A DNA stretch of 64,000 nucleotides from Pseudoalteromonas sp. S2755. GTDB taxonomy: Bacteria > Pseudomonadota > Gammaproteobacteria > Enterobacterales > Alteromonadaceae. The stretch's first letter is position 1; the number at the start of each line of letters is the position of its first letter. The notes beneath the pieces are model-generated. The model made no database searches and was not told where the DNA came from. It saw only the letters and a program-made list of their open reading frames with translations. The stretch lies in assembly GCF_005886535.1 (NCBI RefSeq), contig NZ_PNDS01000042.1, forward strand, positions 1-64,000. Reading direction: 5' to 3'. Shown piece after piece: positions 1-7,817 of this stretch. The position numbers and the translations under genes are program-made.

Positions 1-201
1 ATTCCAATAGCCAGCTATTGGTGCGTAAATTCGCCTTGCCTCCAGGATGTAGGTACCTCAGCGAGAGCAGGACGCGGAAGCGGTGTTTTCCCTAAAACTC
101 TCTGGCTAGAAAAGGAAAAAACTAAGCGGTTCTTTAGAAACAATGAGTTGGAACATTCCTTATCCAAACCTCAGGTTAAGTATGCCAAGCCCAGCAACTA
201 G
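1..201 (+). CDS. 3' end of an unidentified protein (partial at window edge)
   Basis: Frame 1 is open from the first base to a TAG at 199-201, giving 66 codons with no start inside the window, so this would be the C-terminus of a gene that begins to the left. The end is rich in Lys, Arg and Glu and finishes in AKPSN. A strong hairpin terminator overlaps the stop codon, as expected at the end of a transcribed gene. I do not recognise the family. The chance of 66 open codons in AT-rich DNA is low but not negligible, so a non-coding explanation remains possible. Confidence 0.45.
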   Translation: MPIASYWCVNSPCLQDVGTSARAGRGSGVFPKTLWLEKEKTKRFFRNNELEHSLSKPQVKYAKPSN

Positions 202-215
202 CTGGGCTTAGTTTT
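187..215 (+). terminator. Intrinsic terminator overlapping the stop codon of the left-edge reading frame
   Basis: A perfect 9-bp stem (AAGCCCAGC at 187-195, GCTGGGCTT at 201-209) with a 5-nt loop is followed by AGTTTT. The TAG of the upstream frame lies in the loop and the first base of the right arm. Confidence 0.75.
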
Positions 216-256
216 AAGTAAAAAATAATTGAGAAATATATAACGATTATAAAACA

Positions 257-290
257 CTCGTCGTGTTAGCTACTCTCCTGAACACACGAG
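257..290 (-). terminator. Possible terminator after the LysR gene
   Basis: An imperfect inverted repeat (CTCGTCGTGTT / AACACACGAG, one bulged base) lies downstream of the LysR stop. On the minus strand it is followed by TGTTTTAT. The U-tract is weak, so this is tentative. Confidence 0.3.
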
Positions 291-338
291 CTAGTAACGT
301 AACAAGATTAAGATGTAACTCTTAAGATACTTGCAGTT

Positions 339-1226
339 TCACCATGGCGTGCTGGCAAAATAGTGAGACAAATAGTCTATCAATGCCCTCACGGTTGGAG
401 ACATATACTTTCTCGAAGAATAGAGCACGTATATATTCATATCGTTTGGCTTCCAATCAGGTAGTACCTGCTTAAGCTCACCAGATTTGATGTAGCGGTT
501 AACCAAATAAGTGGGTTGAATTGCCAGACCAGCACCACTTAACGCTGCATGCAATAAGGCGGTCGCTTCGTTCGCAGTTAAACGACAGTTCACCGCTACC
601 GACTGCTGTGAGTTACCTTTGCGCAAATGCCAGATATGCTGCTGAAAGTTCTTATACCCAAGGCATAAGTGCTCAGCTAGGTCATCTGGCTTTTTGATTT
701 CACTTGTACTCGTAAGGTACTGCGGCGACGCCACGATAACTGAGCTACATACTGCAATTGATTTACCAATCAAAGATGGGTCCGGTGCAGAGGCAATACG
801 AATAGCAAGATCTATCTGACTCTCAGTGAGATCGGCCATAGAATCTTGCAAATCAATGTCAATATTTACGTCAGGATGTGCTGACATAAACTGTTGAATA
901 GCGGGCACGAGTTGAGAAAAGCCAAAAGACATACTGGTTGCTAGTCGAACCGTACCAGACAGTTTGCCGCTGGTATCCGCCAAGCCGGTTATGGTGTCGG
1001 CTTGTCTCAGCCACTGTCTCACTTCTTCCAAGCAGGACTCCCCTGCTGTCGTTAAAGACACTCTTCTCGTGGTGCGGTGCAACAAACGAATGTTTAGCCA
1101 GCTTTCCATTGCTTCAATGTACCGAGTTACCATGGGGCGAGACATATCTAGCCTGTCAGCCGTCGCGGTAAAGCTACCTGTGATTGCAATGTCGGCAAAT
1201 ACCTTAGCAGCGATGAGTCTATCCAT
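339..1226 (-). CDS. LysR family transcriptional regulator
   Basis: A 295-residue DNA-binding regulator. The N-terminal winged helix-turn-helix covers roughly residues 1-60 (SFTATADRLDMSRPMVTRYI, then LHRTTRRVSLT), followed by a LysR substrate-binding domain to about residue 290. The ATG at 1226 gives the usual LysR N-terminus (MDRLIAAKVF). The open frame extends to a TTG at 1250, which would add eight residues not typical of the family. It is divergent from the metallo-beta-lactamase-fold gene, with about 105 bp between the start codons. By the usual LysR arrangement it probably controls that gene and the DsbA-like gene behind it. The effector is unknown. Confidence 0.9.
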   Translation of the reverse strand: MDRLIAAKVFADIAITGSFTATADRLDMSRPMVTRYIEAMESWLNIRLLHRTTRRVSLTTAGESCLEEVRQWLRQADTITGLADTSGKLSGTVRLATSMSFGFSQLVPAIQQFMSAHPDVNIDIDLQDSMADLTESQIDLAIRIASAPDPSLIGKSIAVCSSVIVASPQYLTSTSEIKKPDDLAEHLCLGYKNFQQHIWHLRKGNSQQSVAVNCRLTANEATALLHAALSGAGLAIQPTYLVNRYIKSGELKQVLPDWKPNDMNIYVLYSSRKYMSPTVRALIDYLSHYFASTPW

Positions 1227-1331
1227 ATATTTGCTCGATTTATGAAACAATGATGTTTAGTTTGGCATGTTTTTCTGAGCCTATCAATTTCATATCATCT
1301 GCTCCGTACTAAACCTATTGAGGCAAAAGAT

Positions 1332-2198
1332 ATGAAACACCTAACATTGATAGCAGCATCGATTTTATTCGCAAGCAATGCGATGGCAGCAAACACTGCC
1401 CCACTTACACTGGATGTTTATAACGCTGACAAAAACAGCTTCCACGTTAACTCAACACTGGTGATTGGCGAGAGTGAAGTAATGGTCGTAGATACGGGTT
1501 TTACCAAAGCGGATGCACTACGCATAGCTGCCAAAGTACTCGACAGCGGCAAAAGCTTAAAGACGATTTTTATCAGCCAAGCTGATCCGGATTATTATTT
1601 TGGCGCGGAAGTACTACACGCTTTGTTCCCAGAAGCTAAGATCCTAACCACAGCTGCCGTAAAAGCAGTGATTGAAGAAAAGCTTGCGGATAAACTAGCA
1701 TTTTGGACACCAAAAATGGGGGAAAATGCACCTGTTAAGCCATACATCCCCACAGTTGTAGAGGGAAATACACTCTTTGTAGATGGACACAAAATAGAGA
1801 TCCACGGCACGCAATCTGAGCTGGCACACCGCCCCTACTTATGGATCCCGTCAAGTAAAGCGGTTCTGGGCAATGTTGCAGTCTACGGTAATGTGCACTT
1901 ATGGATGGCCGATGCACAATCCCAACGCAGTCAACAAGCGTGGAGTCGCCAATTAAAAGAGTTAAAAGCACTGAAGCCAGAGGTTGTAATACCTGGTCAC
2001 ATGAAAGCAGGCACCAAACTTGATGCAAGTACCATAAGCTACTCGCAGCAGTATTTAAGCAACTTTAGTCAGGTAAAAAGCAGCAGCAAAAATAGCGCTG
2101 AGCTGATTGATAGTATGTCTGCACGCTACCCTGATGCAGGATTACCTATGGCGTTGGGTATTGGTGCTAAGGTACATATGGGAGAGATGAAATGGTAA
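1332..2198 (+). CDS. Periplasmic MBL-fold hydrolase-like protein with altered metal motif
   Basis: A 288-residue protein with a signal peptide (cleavage probably near residues 19-20, after SNAMA) and a metallo-beta-lactamase fold: VVDTG at 52-56, a GNVAVYGNVHLW segment at 180-191 and VIPGH at 219-223. The place of the usual HxHxDH zinc motif is taken by SQADPDYYFG (82-91). There both histidines and the final histidine are replaced, and only the Asp is retained; H189 and H223 remain. The family is recognisable, but zinc hydrolase activity cannot be assumed. An RBS-like GAGGC precedes the ATG. The 3' end overlaps the next gene by 7 bp, so the two are probably translated together, and the LysR gene is divergent. 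Confidence 0.85.
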   Translation: MKHLTLIAASILFASNAMAANTAPLTLDVYNADKNSFHVNSTLVIGESEVMVVDTGFTKADALRIAAKVLDSGKSLKTIFISQADPDYYFGAEVLHALFPEAKILTTAAVKAVIEEKLADKLAFWTPKMGENAPVKPYIPTVVEGNTLFVDGHKIEIHGTQSELAHRPYLWIPSSKAVLGNVAVYGNVHLWMADAQSQRSQQAWSRQLKELKALKPEVVIPGHMKAGTKLDASTISYSQQYLSNFSQVKSSSKNSAELIDSMSARYPDAGLPMALGIGAKVHMGEMKW

Positions 2199-2821
2199 AA
2201 GTGCACTACTTCTTTGACCCCATGTGTGGCTGGTGTTACGGTGCGACTTCACTGTTGGATGCGATTGCAGCCAACAGTGACCTCAAGCTTGAATTGCACC
2301 CTGGAGGTATGATTGCCAACCAATCTATAGAGAAAGCGTTCCGCAATCACATTCTCACAAGTGATGCGCGTATAGCCAGCGTAACAGGCGCGCAGTTTGG
2401 CAAAGGTTACATTCAAAGGGTGAAGAGTAACGATCCGATGATCCTTGACTCATACATCACCGCTCGTGCCATCATAACCGCTGAGCAATTGGACATAGCG
2501 CCACTTAACATGCTTAAAACGATTCAGCACGCACACTATGTAGAGGGCAAACAGGTTAACCGAGCTGAGGCTATAGAGGAGCTAGCCGTTGAGCTTGGGC
2601 TAGATAAAAAACACTGGCAACGAGCTATGCTGGCAAATCAAGGTACTGAGCAAACAAAAATCGCGCACAGCCGCCTATTAATGCAAAAGCTTCAAGTTAC
2701 TGGCTTCCCAACCCTTATCCTTGAAAAGCATGATACGTTCGTAAAGCTTCCGCATACTGCCTATTACGATAAGCCCGATGCTTGGCGCAAGCTAATTGAT
2801 GACTATATAGTATTTCTATGA
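2192..2821 (+). CDS. DsbA family (FrnE-like) thioredoxin-fold oxidoreductase
   Basis: A 209-residue thioredoxin-fold protein of the DsbA/FrnE group. The redox motif is C12-G-W-C15 in FFDPMCGWCYG, followed by a helical insertion (about 45-160) and the cis-proline loop VTGFPT (P173). There is no signal peptide, so it is probably cytosolic, unlike the upstream exported MBL-fold protein. The start overlaps the end of that gene (ATG at 2192, preceded by GGGAGAG), which implies translational coupling. The substrate is unknown. Cytosolic members of the group act as disulfide isomerases or in thiol stress. No terminator was seen directly after it. Confidence 0.85.
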   Translation: MVKVHYFFDPMCGWCYGATSLLDAIAANSDLKLELHPGGMIANQSIEKAFRNHILTSDARIASVTGAQFGKGYIQRVKSNDPMILDSYITARAIITAEQLDIAPLNMLKTIQHAHYVEGKQVNRAEAIEELAVELGLDKKHWQRAMLANQGTEQTKIAHSRLLMQKLQVTGFPTLILEKHDTFVKLPHTAYYDKPDAWRKLIDDYIVFL

Positions 2822-2954
2822 CAAGCTTTGGGGTTGAAATTGGAGCTACTGTTACGCTAATGTGAGCCCCAAAAGGCCATCGGCATATCCGCTACACAAC
2901 TTTGACGTTGTCACACCAATTTGCATTTAGATTGCAACTAACCTTGCCTCTGAA

Positions 2955-4430
2955 TTATCTAACTTTTTGGAATTGCCAATCCTTTAATTCGATAACGGAC
3001 ATGCTTTTATCAGCGGTTAGTTCGTAGAACTTACCCGGTCTAAGTTCTACTATAAATTCATTATCTGCTTGTCCACTGTAAACCTTGCTCTGTAAATCCC
3101 CCCAAGCAAGATGTAAATCGCTGTCTCTCTGTTTAATAGTCAACCGTCCAACTTCCGTGTTTTCGTATACACCTTCAAGTAATGACTTAAGCGAAGGTGA
3201 TATGCTCCCGCGTTTTGACAAATCTTCTCTTTTAGCGGCAAGTTCTGCCTTTGCTTTCTCGACATAAACAGCAAGATCAGTCATCTCCTCTTGATGGAAT
3301 TCAATAAGCCTACTCACATCTTGATTAGTTAACATTTTATAAGCGATTTCAGTTATTCTGCCATTTAACTCATTTGCAATGAGCCCACTTTCGTTATGAA
3401 CAACAACGACACCAAGATTTTTTTCGGGAGCGTAAGATACTTGAACAGAAGCGCCATCAAATCCCCCTGTGTGCATTAACACACTTTCACCAGCGACTTT
3501 TGAGTGCATCCATCCCCATCCATAGCCGGAAAAATAGCTATCAATATCACTGACTAGTAGTTGTTGAGACGCTCTTACAACCGACTTGGGAAACGCTGAG
3601 CGCTCTACATTTATTGGTAGCAAGTGGGTTATCAACTTACCCCAATCATTTGGTCTGGCAAAGATACCCACTGAATACAAAGTCGCATTGTTTTTATTCA
3701 TATAAATCTCAGATTGACCACTTCGAAATTTATATGAATATGAGCTTGGAATAGGCCAATTTTGCAATCTCGCTTGGTCAACATCTGCTGTTGAATTTTT
3801 CATTCCAGCAGGTGAAAGCACAAGCTCTTTAATCGCATTTGTCCATCCCCCTTCATAGTTCTCATCAAACCATATTGCTAAAAGATTGTACCCAAGGTTT
3901 GTGTAACCAAACTCACCTTTTTTAATTTTCGGGTGCGGTTTTAGCGAGGAAACAAAATGAAGTCGTTGTTTTTTGTCATGGTTTCCAGTGTAAGAAAAAG
4001 TCCATGTCATCGCGTCATTTGTTAACCCAGAGCGATGAGACAATAAATCTTTGACTGAGTAGTTGTCAGGATTGATAAAAGAAAATTTAACGTTTGGAAA
4101 TAGCTGCCTCAAGGTAGAGTCCTTAGAAAGCAAACCTTCTTTTTCAGCCTGTAATGTCGCCAGCCCCATTATCGCTTTAGTTGTCGAAGCGAAATAGTAA
4201 ACCGAATTTGTATCGACAGGGATCTGCTTTTCAACATTCGCCATACCAACGTGAACTTCGTGAGTAATTTGACCATCCTTAATCAATACAACGGATGTGC
4301 CTGAAACCGACTTAGTCATGGATTTGGCTTTAACAATAAAGTTGTCTAAAGGCGTATATTCTGACGCTACACTGACCGAGCTGATGAAACAAAGTAAATA
4401 AACTAAGCAAACAAAAGTTTTACTAGCCAT
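2955..4430 (-). CDS. Secreted serine hydrolase, class C beta-lactamase-like, with C-terminal extension
   Basis: A 491-residue protein of the class C beta-lactamase/esterase family (Pfam Beta-lactamase). A signal peptide covers about residues 1-23. The nucleophile motif is S82-T-T-K85, the second motif is Y176-T-N178, and the KTG-box equivalent is H320-T-G. A C-terminal extension (about 380-491) resembles the DUF3471-type lipocalin-like tail found in related peptidases and esterases. The ATG at 4430 is chosen because AAGGGA precedes it at a good distance. The longer open frame starts at 4463 and would bury the signal peptide behind 11 residues. It could be a D-aminopeptidase, an esterase or a beta-lactamase-like enzyme; sequence alone does not decide. 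It is monocistronic. Confidence 0.85.
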   Translation of the reverse strand: MASKTFVCLVYLLCFISSVSVASEYTPLDNFIVKAKSMTKSVSGTSVVLIKDGQITHEVHVGMANVEKQIPVDTNSVYYFASTTKAIMGLATLQAEKEGLLSKDSTLRQLFPNVKFSFINPDNYSVKDLLSHRSGLTNDAMTWTFSYTGNHDKKQRLHFVSSLKPHPKIKKGEFGYTNLGYNLLAIWFDENYEGGWTNAIKELVLSPAGMKNSTADVDQARLQNWPIPSSYSYKFRSGQSEIYMNKNNATLYSVGIFARPNDWGKLITHLLPINVERSAFPKSVVRASQQLLVSDIDSYFSGYGWGWMHSKVAGESVLMHTGGFDGASVQVSYAPEKNLGVVVVHNESGLIANELNGRITEIAYKMLTNQDVSRLIEFHQEEMTDLAVYVEKAKAELAAKREDLSKRGSISPSLKSLLEGVYENTEVGRLTIKQRDSDLHLAWGDLQSKVYSGQADNEFIVELRPGKFYELTADKSMSVIELKDWQFQKVR

Positions 4431-4542
4431 GTGGTTTCCCTTCCGAATAGATAAGTGCTGCATAGTGCTTTGTAGTACACAATATCACCGAACCACATAA
4501 CGCACAACATAATGAAAGTTAAACAAAAATCCGTAAGGTTAG

Positions 4543-4815
4543 ACTAAAGGCCATCAGAAAAGAGAGAGCCTCACCCTTGATAAATTGGCCTACATGACAG
4601 GTATCTCAAAAGCGATGTTTGAACAAATTGAAAGGTTTGAATCTAGTCCAACAGTTGAATTATTGTGGGAGTTGGCGCAGGGTATTGGCATAGAATACGC
4701 ATTGTTACTAGATTCGAGCGACCCGCAGAATTCGAATAACTCTATCAACCAATTAACTTGCGCAAGAACTTTGACTAACACGGTAACTAAACCAATTAGT
4801 GCTGAAGAGTTTTAG
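4543..4815 (+). pseudogene. Remnant of an XRE-cupin-type transcriptional regulator
   Basis: The open frame from 4543 encodes a recognisable XRE helix-turn-helix: LTLDKLAYMTGISKAMFEQI, then IERFESSPTVELLWELAQGI. This is the pattern of regulators that normally carry a cupin domain behind the HTH. There is no ATG before the helix-turn-helix in this frame (a TTG lies at 4585 inside it), and a stop at 4540-4542 blocks extension. The cupin part is missing: the frame ends about 30 residues after the HTH in low-complexity Asn/Thr-rich sequence. An ATG at 4512 opens another frame that would need a frameshift. I read it as a decayed gene. Confidence 0.6.
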
Positions 4816-4954
4816 TAGATTAGTATAAGAAGTGCTATTGATCTAATGAACTGAGATTTAGTTTTTAACTTTAAAAAGATAGGAATTAGTATGTTTTAGT
4901 ATAGTTTTGAATACTATTAATAAGACTTACACTTCAAACAACACAATGGAGGTT

Positions 4955-5070
4955 TGGGTGGCAGTCTTACCAGCCACATCCCGGCACACAAGTCATACGC
5001 TGTGGCTGCTTCGTTCCCGACCTGACCAGATTCACGTACTATTGTTGCGAGAGGACCAATAAGACTACCA
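4955..5070 (-). ncRNA. ffs: Signal recognition particle 4.5S RNA
   Basis: Read on the minus strand, the segment carries the conserved SRP domain IV: GGTCAGGTCGGGAACGAAGC followed by AGCCACAG, then GTGTGCCGGGATGTGGCTGG. This closely matches the E. coli 4.5S core (GGTCAGGTCCGGAAGGAAGC, GTGTGCCGGGATGTAGCTGG). The ends pair: TGGTAGTCTTA near 5070 with TAAGACTGCCA at 4959-4969, forming the long hairpin of about 115 nt. The RNA binds Ffh and guides membrane-protein targeting. Its 5' end lies about 20-25 nt after the predicted transcription start, consistent with a processed leader as in E. coli. The exact ends are inferred. An open frame across this region is not a gene. Confidence 0.95.
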
Positions 5071-5097
5071 TTGAGGGCCTTGTTTGGCGCGGGAAGA

Positions 5098-5126
5098 ATT
5101 ATCTCGAAGATTGCAGGGGGATGCAA
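5098..5126 (-). promoter_or_regulatory. Sigma-70 promoter of ffs
   Basis: On the minus strand, TTGCAT (5121-5126) and GATAAT (5098-5103) are separated by exactly 17 bp. They are followed by a GC-rich stretch (CCCGCGCC) at the expected start near 5091. GC-rich discriminators are typical of stable-RNA promoters under stringent control. Confidence 0.8.
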
Positions 5127-5136
5127 GGGAAAAGTC

Positions 5137-5188
5137 AAAAAGCTTGGCTAACTGAGTGATGTTTAAACAGTTTGCCAAGCTTTTTTGG
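5137..5188 (-). terminator. Terminator after the DUF3014 gene
   Basis: AAAAAGCTTGGC and GCCAAGCTTTTTT are inverted around a loop of about 26 nt. On the minus strand the stem is followed by a T-run. It lies just downstream of the DUF3014 stop and just upstream of the ffs promoter, insulating the two. It could also work in the plus direction. Confidence 0.75.
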
Positions 5189-5207
5189 ATTTTATGAGGC
5201 TGTGTGC

Positions 5208-6086
5208 TTATTTGTTCAACGCAATTTTAATTTCTTCTAGGCGCTTTTTCACTTTCTTCATGTTTTCAGGGCCCATTCTTAAAAACTGTTTTTGCGCTGG
5301 AGAAAGTTGCTCCCATTCTGCATAAGCATATTTATAGGTTACTGAGTCTTTTACCAAAGGCAATGCGGTGTCTGGAATGGGTGTTGCCAACAACTCGTCG
5401 ATTGCGTCAGTTAACGTGCCGTTGAATGCATCTCCTTCGTAGCCTATTTCTTCGTATGCTTCTTCAAATAAAGGTTTGTATTGGTCGTATAGTCTAACCA
5501 CTTGCGCGGTGCTCATGGTGTCGAACATGGCGACATAAGGTGTATAACGCTCGTAGCTGTTAGGATCAGTAATAATAATGTCGTCATCAATTACGCTAAA
5601 GCTATCTTGCGGCTTCACCACTGGTGCGTGATTTTCTGCCACTTTACCCTTTGCTAGGTTATCTACATAAACCACCGTACGGCGGATCACATCATCGTCT
5701 GCCAGCAATTTTACCGCTTGATTAGAAAGATAGTTCGATACCGCTTCTTTAATTTCTGTATCACTTTGTGAAAGCGGTGGTAGTGTTACTTCAGGTTCAA
5801 CCGGCTCTACTTGCTCTGGCTCGATTTGCTCTCGTTGCGGTGGCAAGGTTACTTCAGGTTCAACCACTTGCTCAGGTGGTGTTTCTCTTGCGGTATTGAC
5901 CAGTGGCGTTTCTGTTTGTTCAGGCACAACAATATCTTGTTTGACCTTTTGGTTTTCCGTCGATGGAGTGTCTTTTTGTGCTAGTACAAACACAGCCACA
6001 ATAATCAACGCTAGTACAACTACCGCGGCAAATAACAACTGGCTGTTAGAAGGTCTTTTATTACCTTCTTGATGATTCTCTGACAT
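5208..6086 (-). CDS. DUF3014 domain-containing inner-membrane protein
   Basis: A 292-residue protein. A short polar N-terminus is followed by one transmembrane helix (about residues 18-37), a Pro/Glu-rich linker (about 45-105) that contains EPEVTLPP twice, and a folded C-terminal domain (about 110-290) that I recognise as DUF3014. The single N-terminal anchor suggests a periplasmic C-terminal domain tethered through a flexible linker. The function is not established for the family, and no catalytic motif is visible. It is monocistronic, with its own terminator downstream and a long intergenic region upstream. Confidence 0.75.
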   Translation of the reverse strand: MSENHQEGNKRPSNSQLLFAAVVVLALIIVAVFVLAQKDTPSTENQKVKQDIVVPEQTETPLVNTARETPPEQVVEPEVTLPPQREQIEPEQVEPVEPEVTLPPLSQSDTEIKEAVSNYLSNQAVKLLADDDVIRRTVVYVDNLAKGKVAENHAPVVKPQDSFSVIDDDIIITDPNSYERYTPYVAMFDTMSTAQVVRLYDQYKPLFEEAYEEIGYEGDAFNGTLTDAIDELLATPIPDTALPLVKDSVTYKYAYAEWEQLSPAQKQFLRMGPENMKKVKKRLEEIKIALNK

Positions 6087-6640
6087 GGGGACTCCCTCTT
6101 CGTCATTGTTGATACGCGTTAATGTAAAACTATCACCAAATACTTGACTAATAACTTAATGCGCGCTGAAACCCTAAAAAAATGCGTTGTGGTGCAAACT
6201 CTGGCTACACCTTGTTCAAACATTTGATCTTAATAAAAATACTTGAGCACCGAACTTAAGTTCAGTACATTGAAGTTAAGCTAAATTGCCATTTTATTAA
6301 ATACAAAATCGCGCCAATTAGCGACTAAATTAAACCGCTAGTTTGTTAAAATTTGTTTGTGCCACCATAGCGCTTTAGTGCTTAAATTTCAAAATAATAG
6401 CCTAATATGTTGCGCGGGTATGTGCACTCAGACAACTTGGGTTTTAGCTAGGTTCAACTAGAATAAATAAAACAACCTATAAGCGGCTTAAGGTCAGAGT
6501 GGCACTTTACTACTAAAAATAACGCATTTACTGGAGTTATCAACTCTTTGCACCTAAAGCATTACAACATCAACAAAGATAAATAACGCATAAAAAGACC
6601 AAATTTAAATTAAGCAAATTTAACAGCAGGATGGCCTCTT
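6087..6640. other. Long AT-rich intergenic region with no gene found
   Basis: 554 bp lie between the divergent DUF3014 and patatin genes. No convincing open frame or structured RNA is seen. It contains a 12-bp palindrome, GAACTTAAGTTC, near 6253-6264 that could be an operator, and probably holds promoters for both flanking genes. Confidence 0.5.
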
Positions 6641-7780
6641 TTGAGAAAGCACAGAACGAGTGATAAAAAAATTGCCTTACTACTGACTGGAGGTGGTGCA
6701 AGAGCCGCTTATCAAGTTGGGGTATTAAAGGCGCTTGCGCAAAGTATGCCTCGGACTTCTCCCCTCCCTTTTGAAATCATTACTGGTACCTCTGCCGGTG
6801 CAATTAACTCGGCGGGGATTGCCTGTTACGCATCTTGCTTTCACCTAGCGGTGAAAAAAGTGGAATATATTTGGAAGAACTTTAGCACCGACATGGTTTA
6901 CAAAAGCTCGTTTACTGGTGCATACGGTCATTTATTTGCCAATATGATGCGCAGCTTTCAAGCACAATACCTTAATCAGCCACCAGCCAGCTTGTTAAAT
7001 AACTCGCCGCTTCGAAAGCTGCTGGCCAATGTGCTTGATTTAAATCGCATCGATCACAATCTACACCGCCATTATCTTGATGCCATCGCGATTACGGTTT
7101 CGAGCTATTCTACTGGTAAATCAGTGGCGTTTTATCAGGCGAACAATGCTGAGCCTTGGCAGCGCTCAAAGCGCGAAGGTGTTCCGGGCACGATTTCGCT
7201 CGACTTACTCATGGCGAGTTCGGCCATACCTCTGGTGTTTCCAAGCGTGCGCGTTAAGCATCATTACTATGGTGATGGCTCTATCCACCAGCTCTCTCCG
7301 CTTAGCCCTGCCATTCATTTAGGTGCAGATAAAATCTTTGTGATTGGTGTTGAGCAGCCTAAACTACCACAGCCGCTCGGTTATGAGCCGCATTTTCCGG
7401 GAATGTCTGTGGTCGCTGGCCACTTACTAGACAGTGTGTTTAGCGATACCCTGAATTCAGACATCGAACGGCTCGACCGCGTCAACCGTACGGTAAGTTT
7501 GCTACCGGCCAGAGAAAAGCACAAAGAGCTTAGACGAGTAGATCATATGCTCATCAAGCCAACGGTTAATTTTAATGAAGTCGCAGATCATTATTACGAA
7601 GATATGCCATTGGCAATCAAGCTGTTGCTCAGAACCATGGGGGTTAAAAAGCATTCTCCGTCGAGTTTAACGAGTTACTTGCTGTTTGAGCGTACTTATA
7701 CACAAAAACTCATTGAGCTTGGGTTTGAAGACGGCATGAACCGCTTGGACGAAATGAGAGCGTTTTTGGAACTTAAATAA
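6641..7780 (+). CDS. Patatin-like phospholipase family protein
   Basis: A 379-residue patatin-domain lipid acyl hydrolase. The oxyanion-hole glycine loop is TGGGARAAYQVG (16-27), the nucleophile elbow is G49-T-S51-A-G53, and the catalytic Asp is in YGDGS (D212). Ser and Asp form the catalytic dyad of the family. No signal peptide was seen, so it probably works in the cytoplasm or at the inner membrane on phospholipids or lysolipids. The start is TTG at 6641 behind CAGGA; the nearby ATG at 6631 is out of frame. A GNAT gene follows after 37 bp and may be co-transcribed. Confidence 0.88.
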   Translation: MRKHRTSDKKIALLLTGGGARAAYQVGVLKALAQSMPRTSPLPFEIITGTSAGAINSAGIACYASCFHLAVKKVEYIWKNFSTDMVYKSSFTGAYGHLFANMMRSFQAQYLNQPPASLLNNSPLRKLLANVLDLNRIDHNLHRHYLDAIAITVSSYSTGKSVAFYQANNAEPWQRSKREGVPGTISLDLLMASSAIPLVFPSVRVKHHYYGDGSIHQLSPLSPAIHLGADKIFVIGVEQPKLPQPLGYEPHFPGMSVVAGHLLDSVFSDTLNSDIERLDRVNRTVSLLPAREKHKELRRVDHMLIKPTVNFNEVADHYYEDMPLAIKLLLRTMGVKKHSPSSLTSYLLFERTYTQKLIELGFEDGMNRLDEMRAFLELK

Positions 7781-7817
7781 GATTTAAACCATATTCAAAA
7801 TAAGGAAGTAGTAACGC

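Noticed and set aside
2826..2875. Inverted repeat CTTTGGGG / CCCCAAAAG after the DsbA-like gene
   Set aside because: The loop is over 30 nt and there is no T-run on either strand, so I did not call it a terminator.
4917..5138. A 73-codon open frame on the minus strand
   Set aside because: It covers the 4.5S RNA gene, its promoter and flanks. The base conservation is that of an RNA, and the peptide has no coding character.
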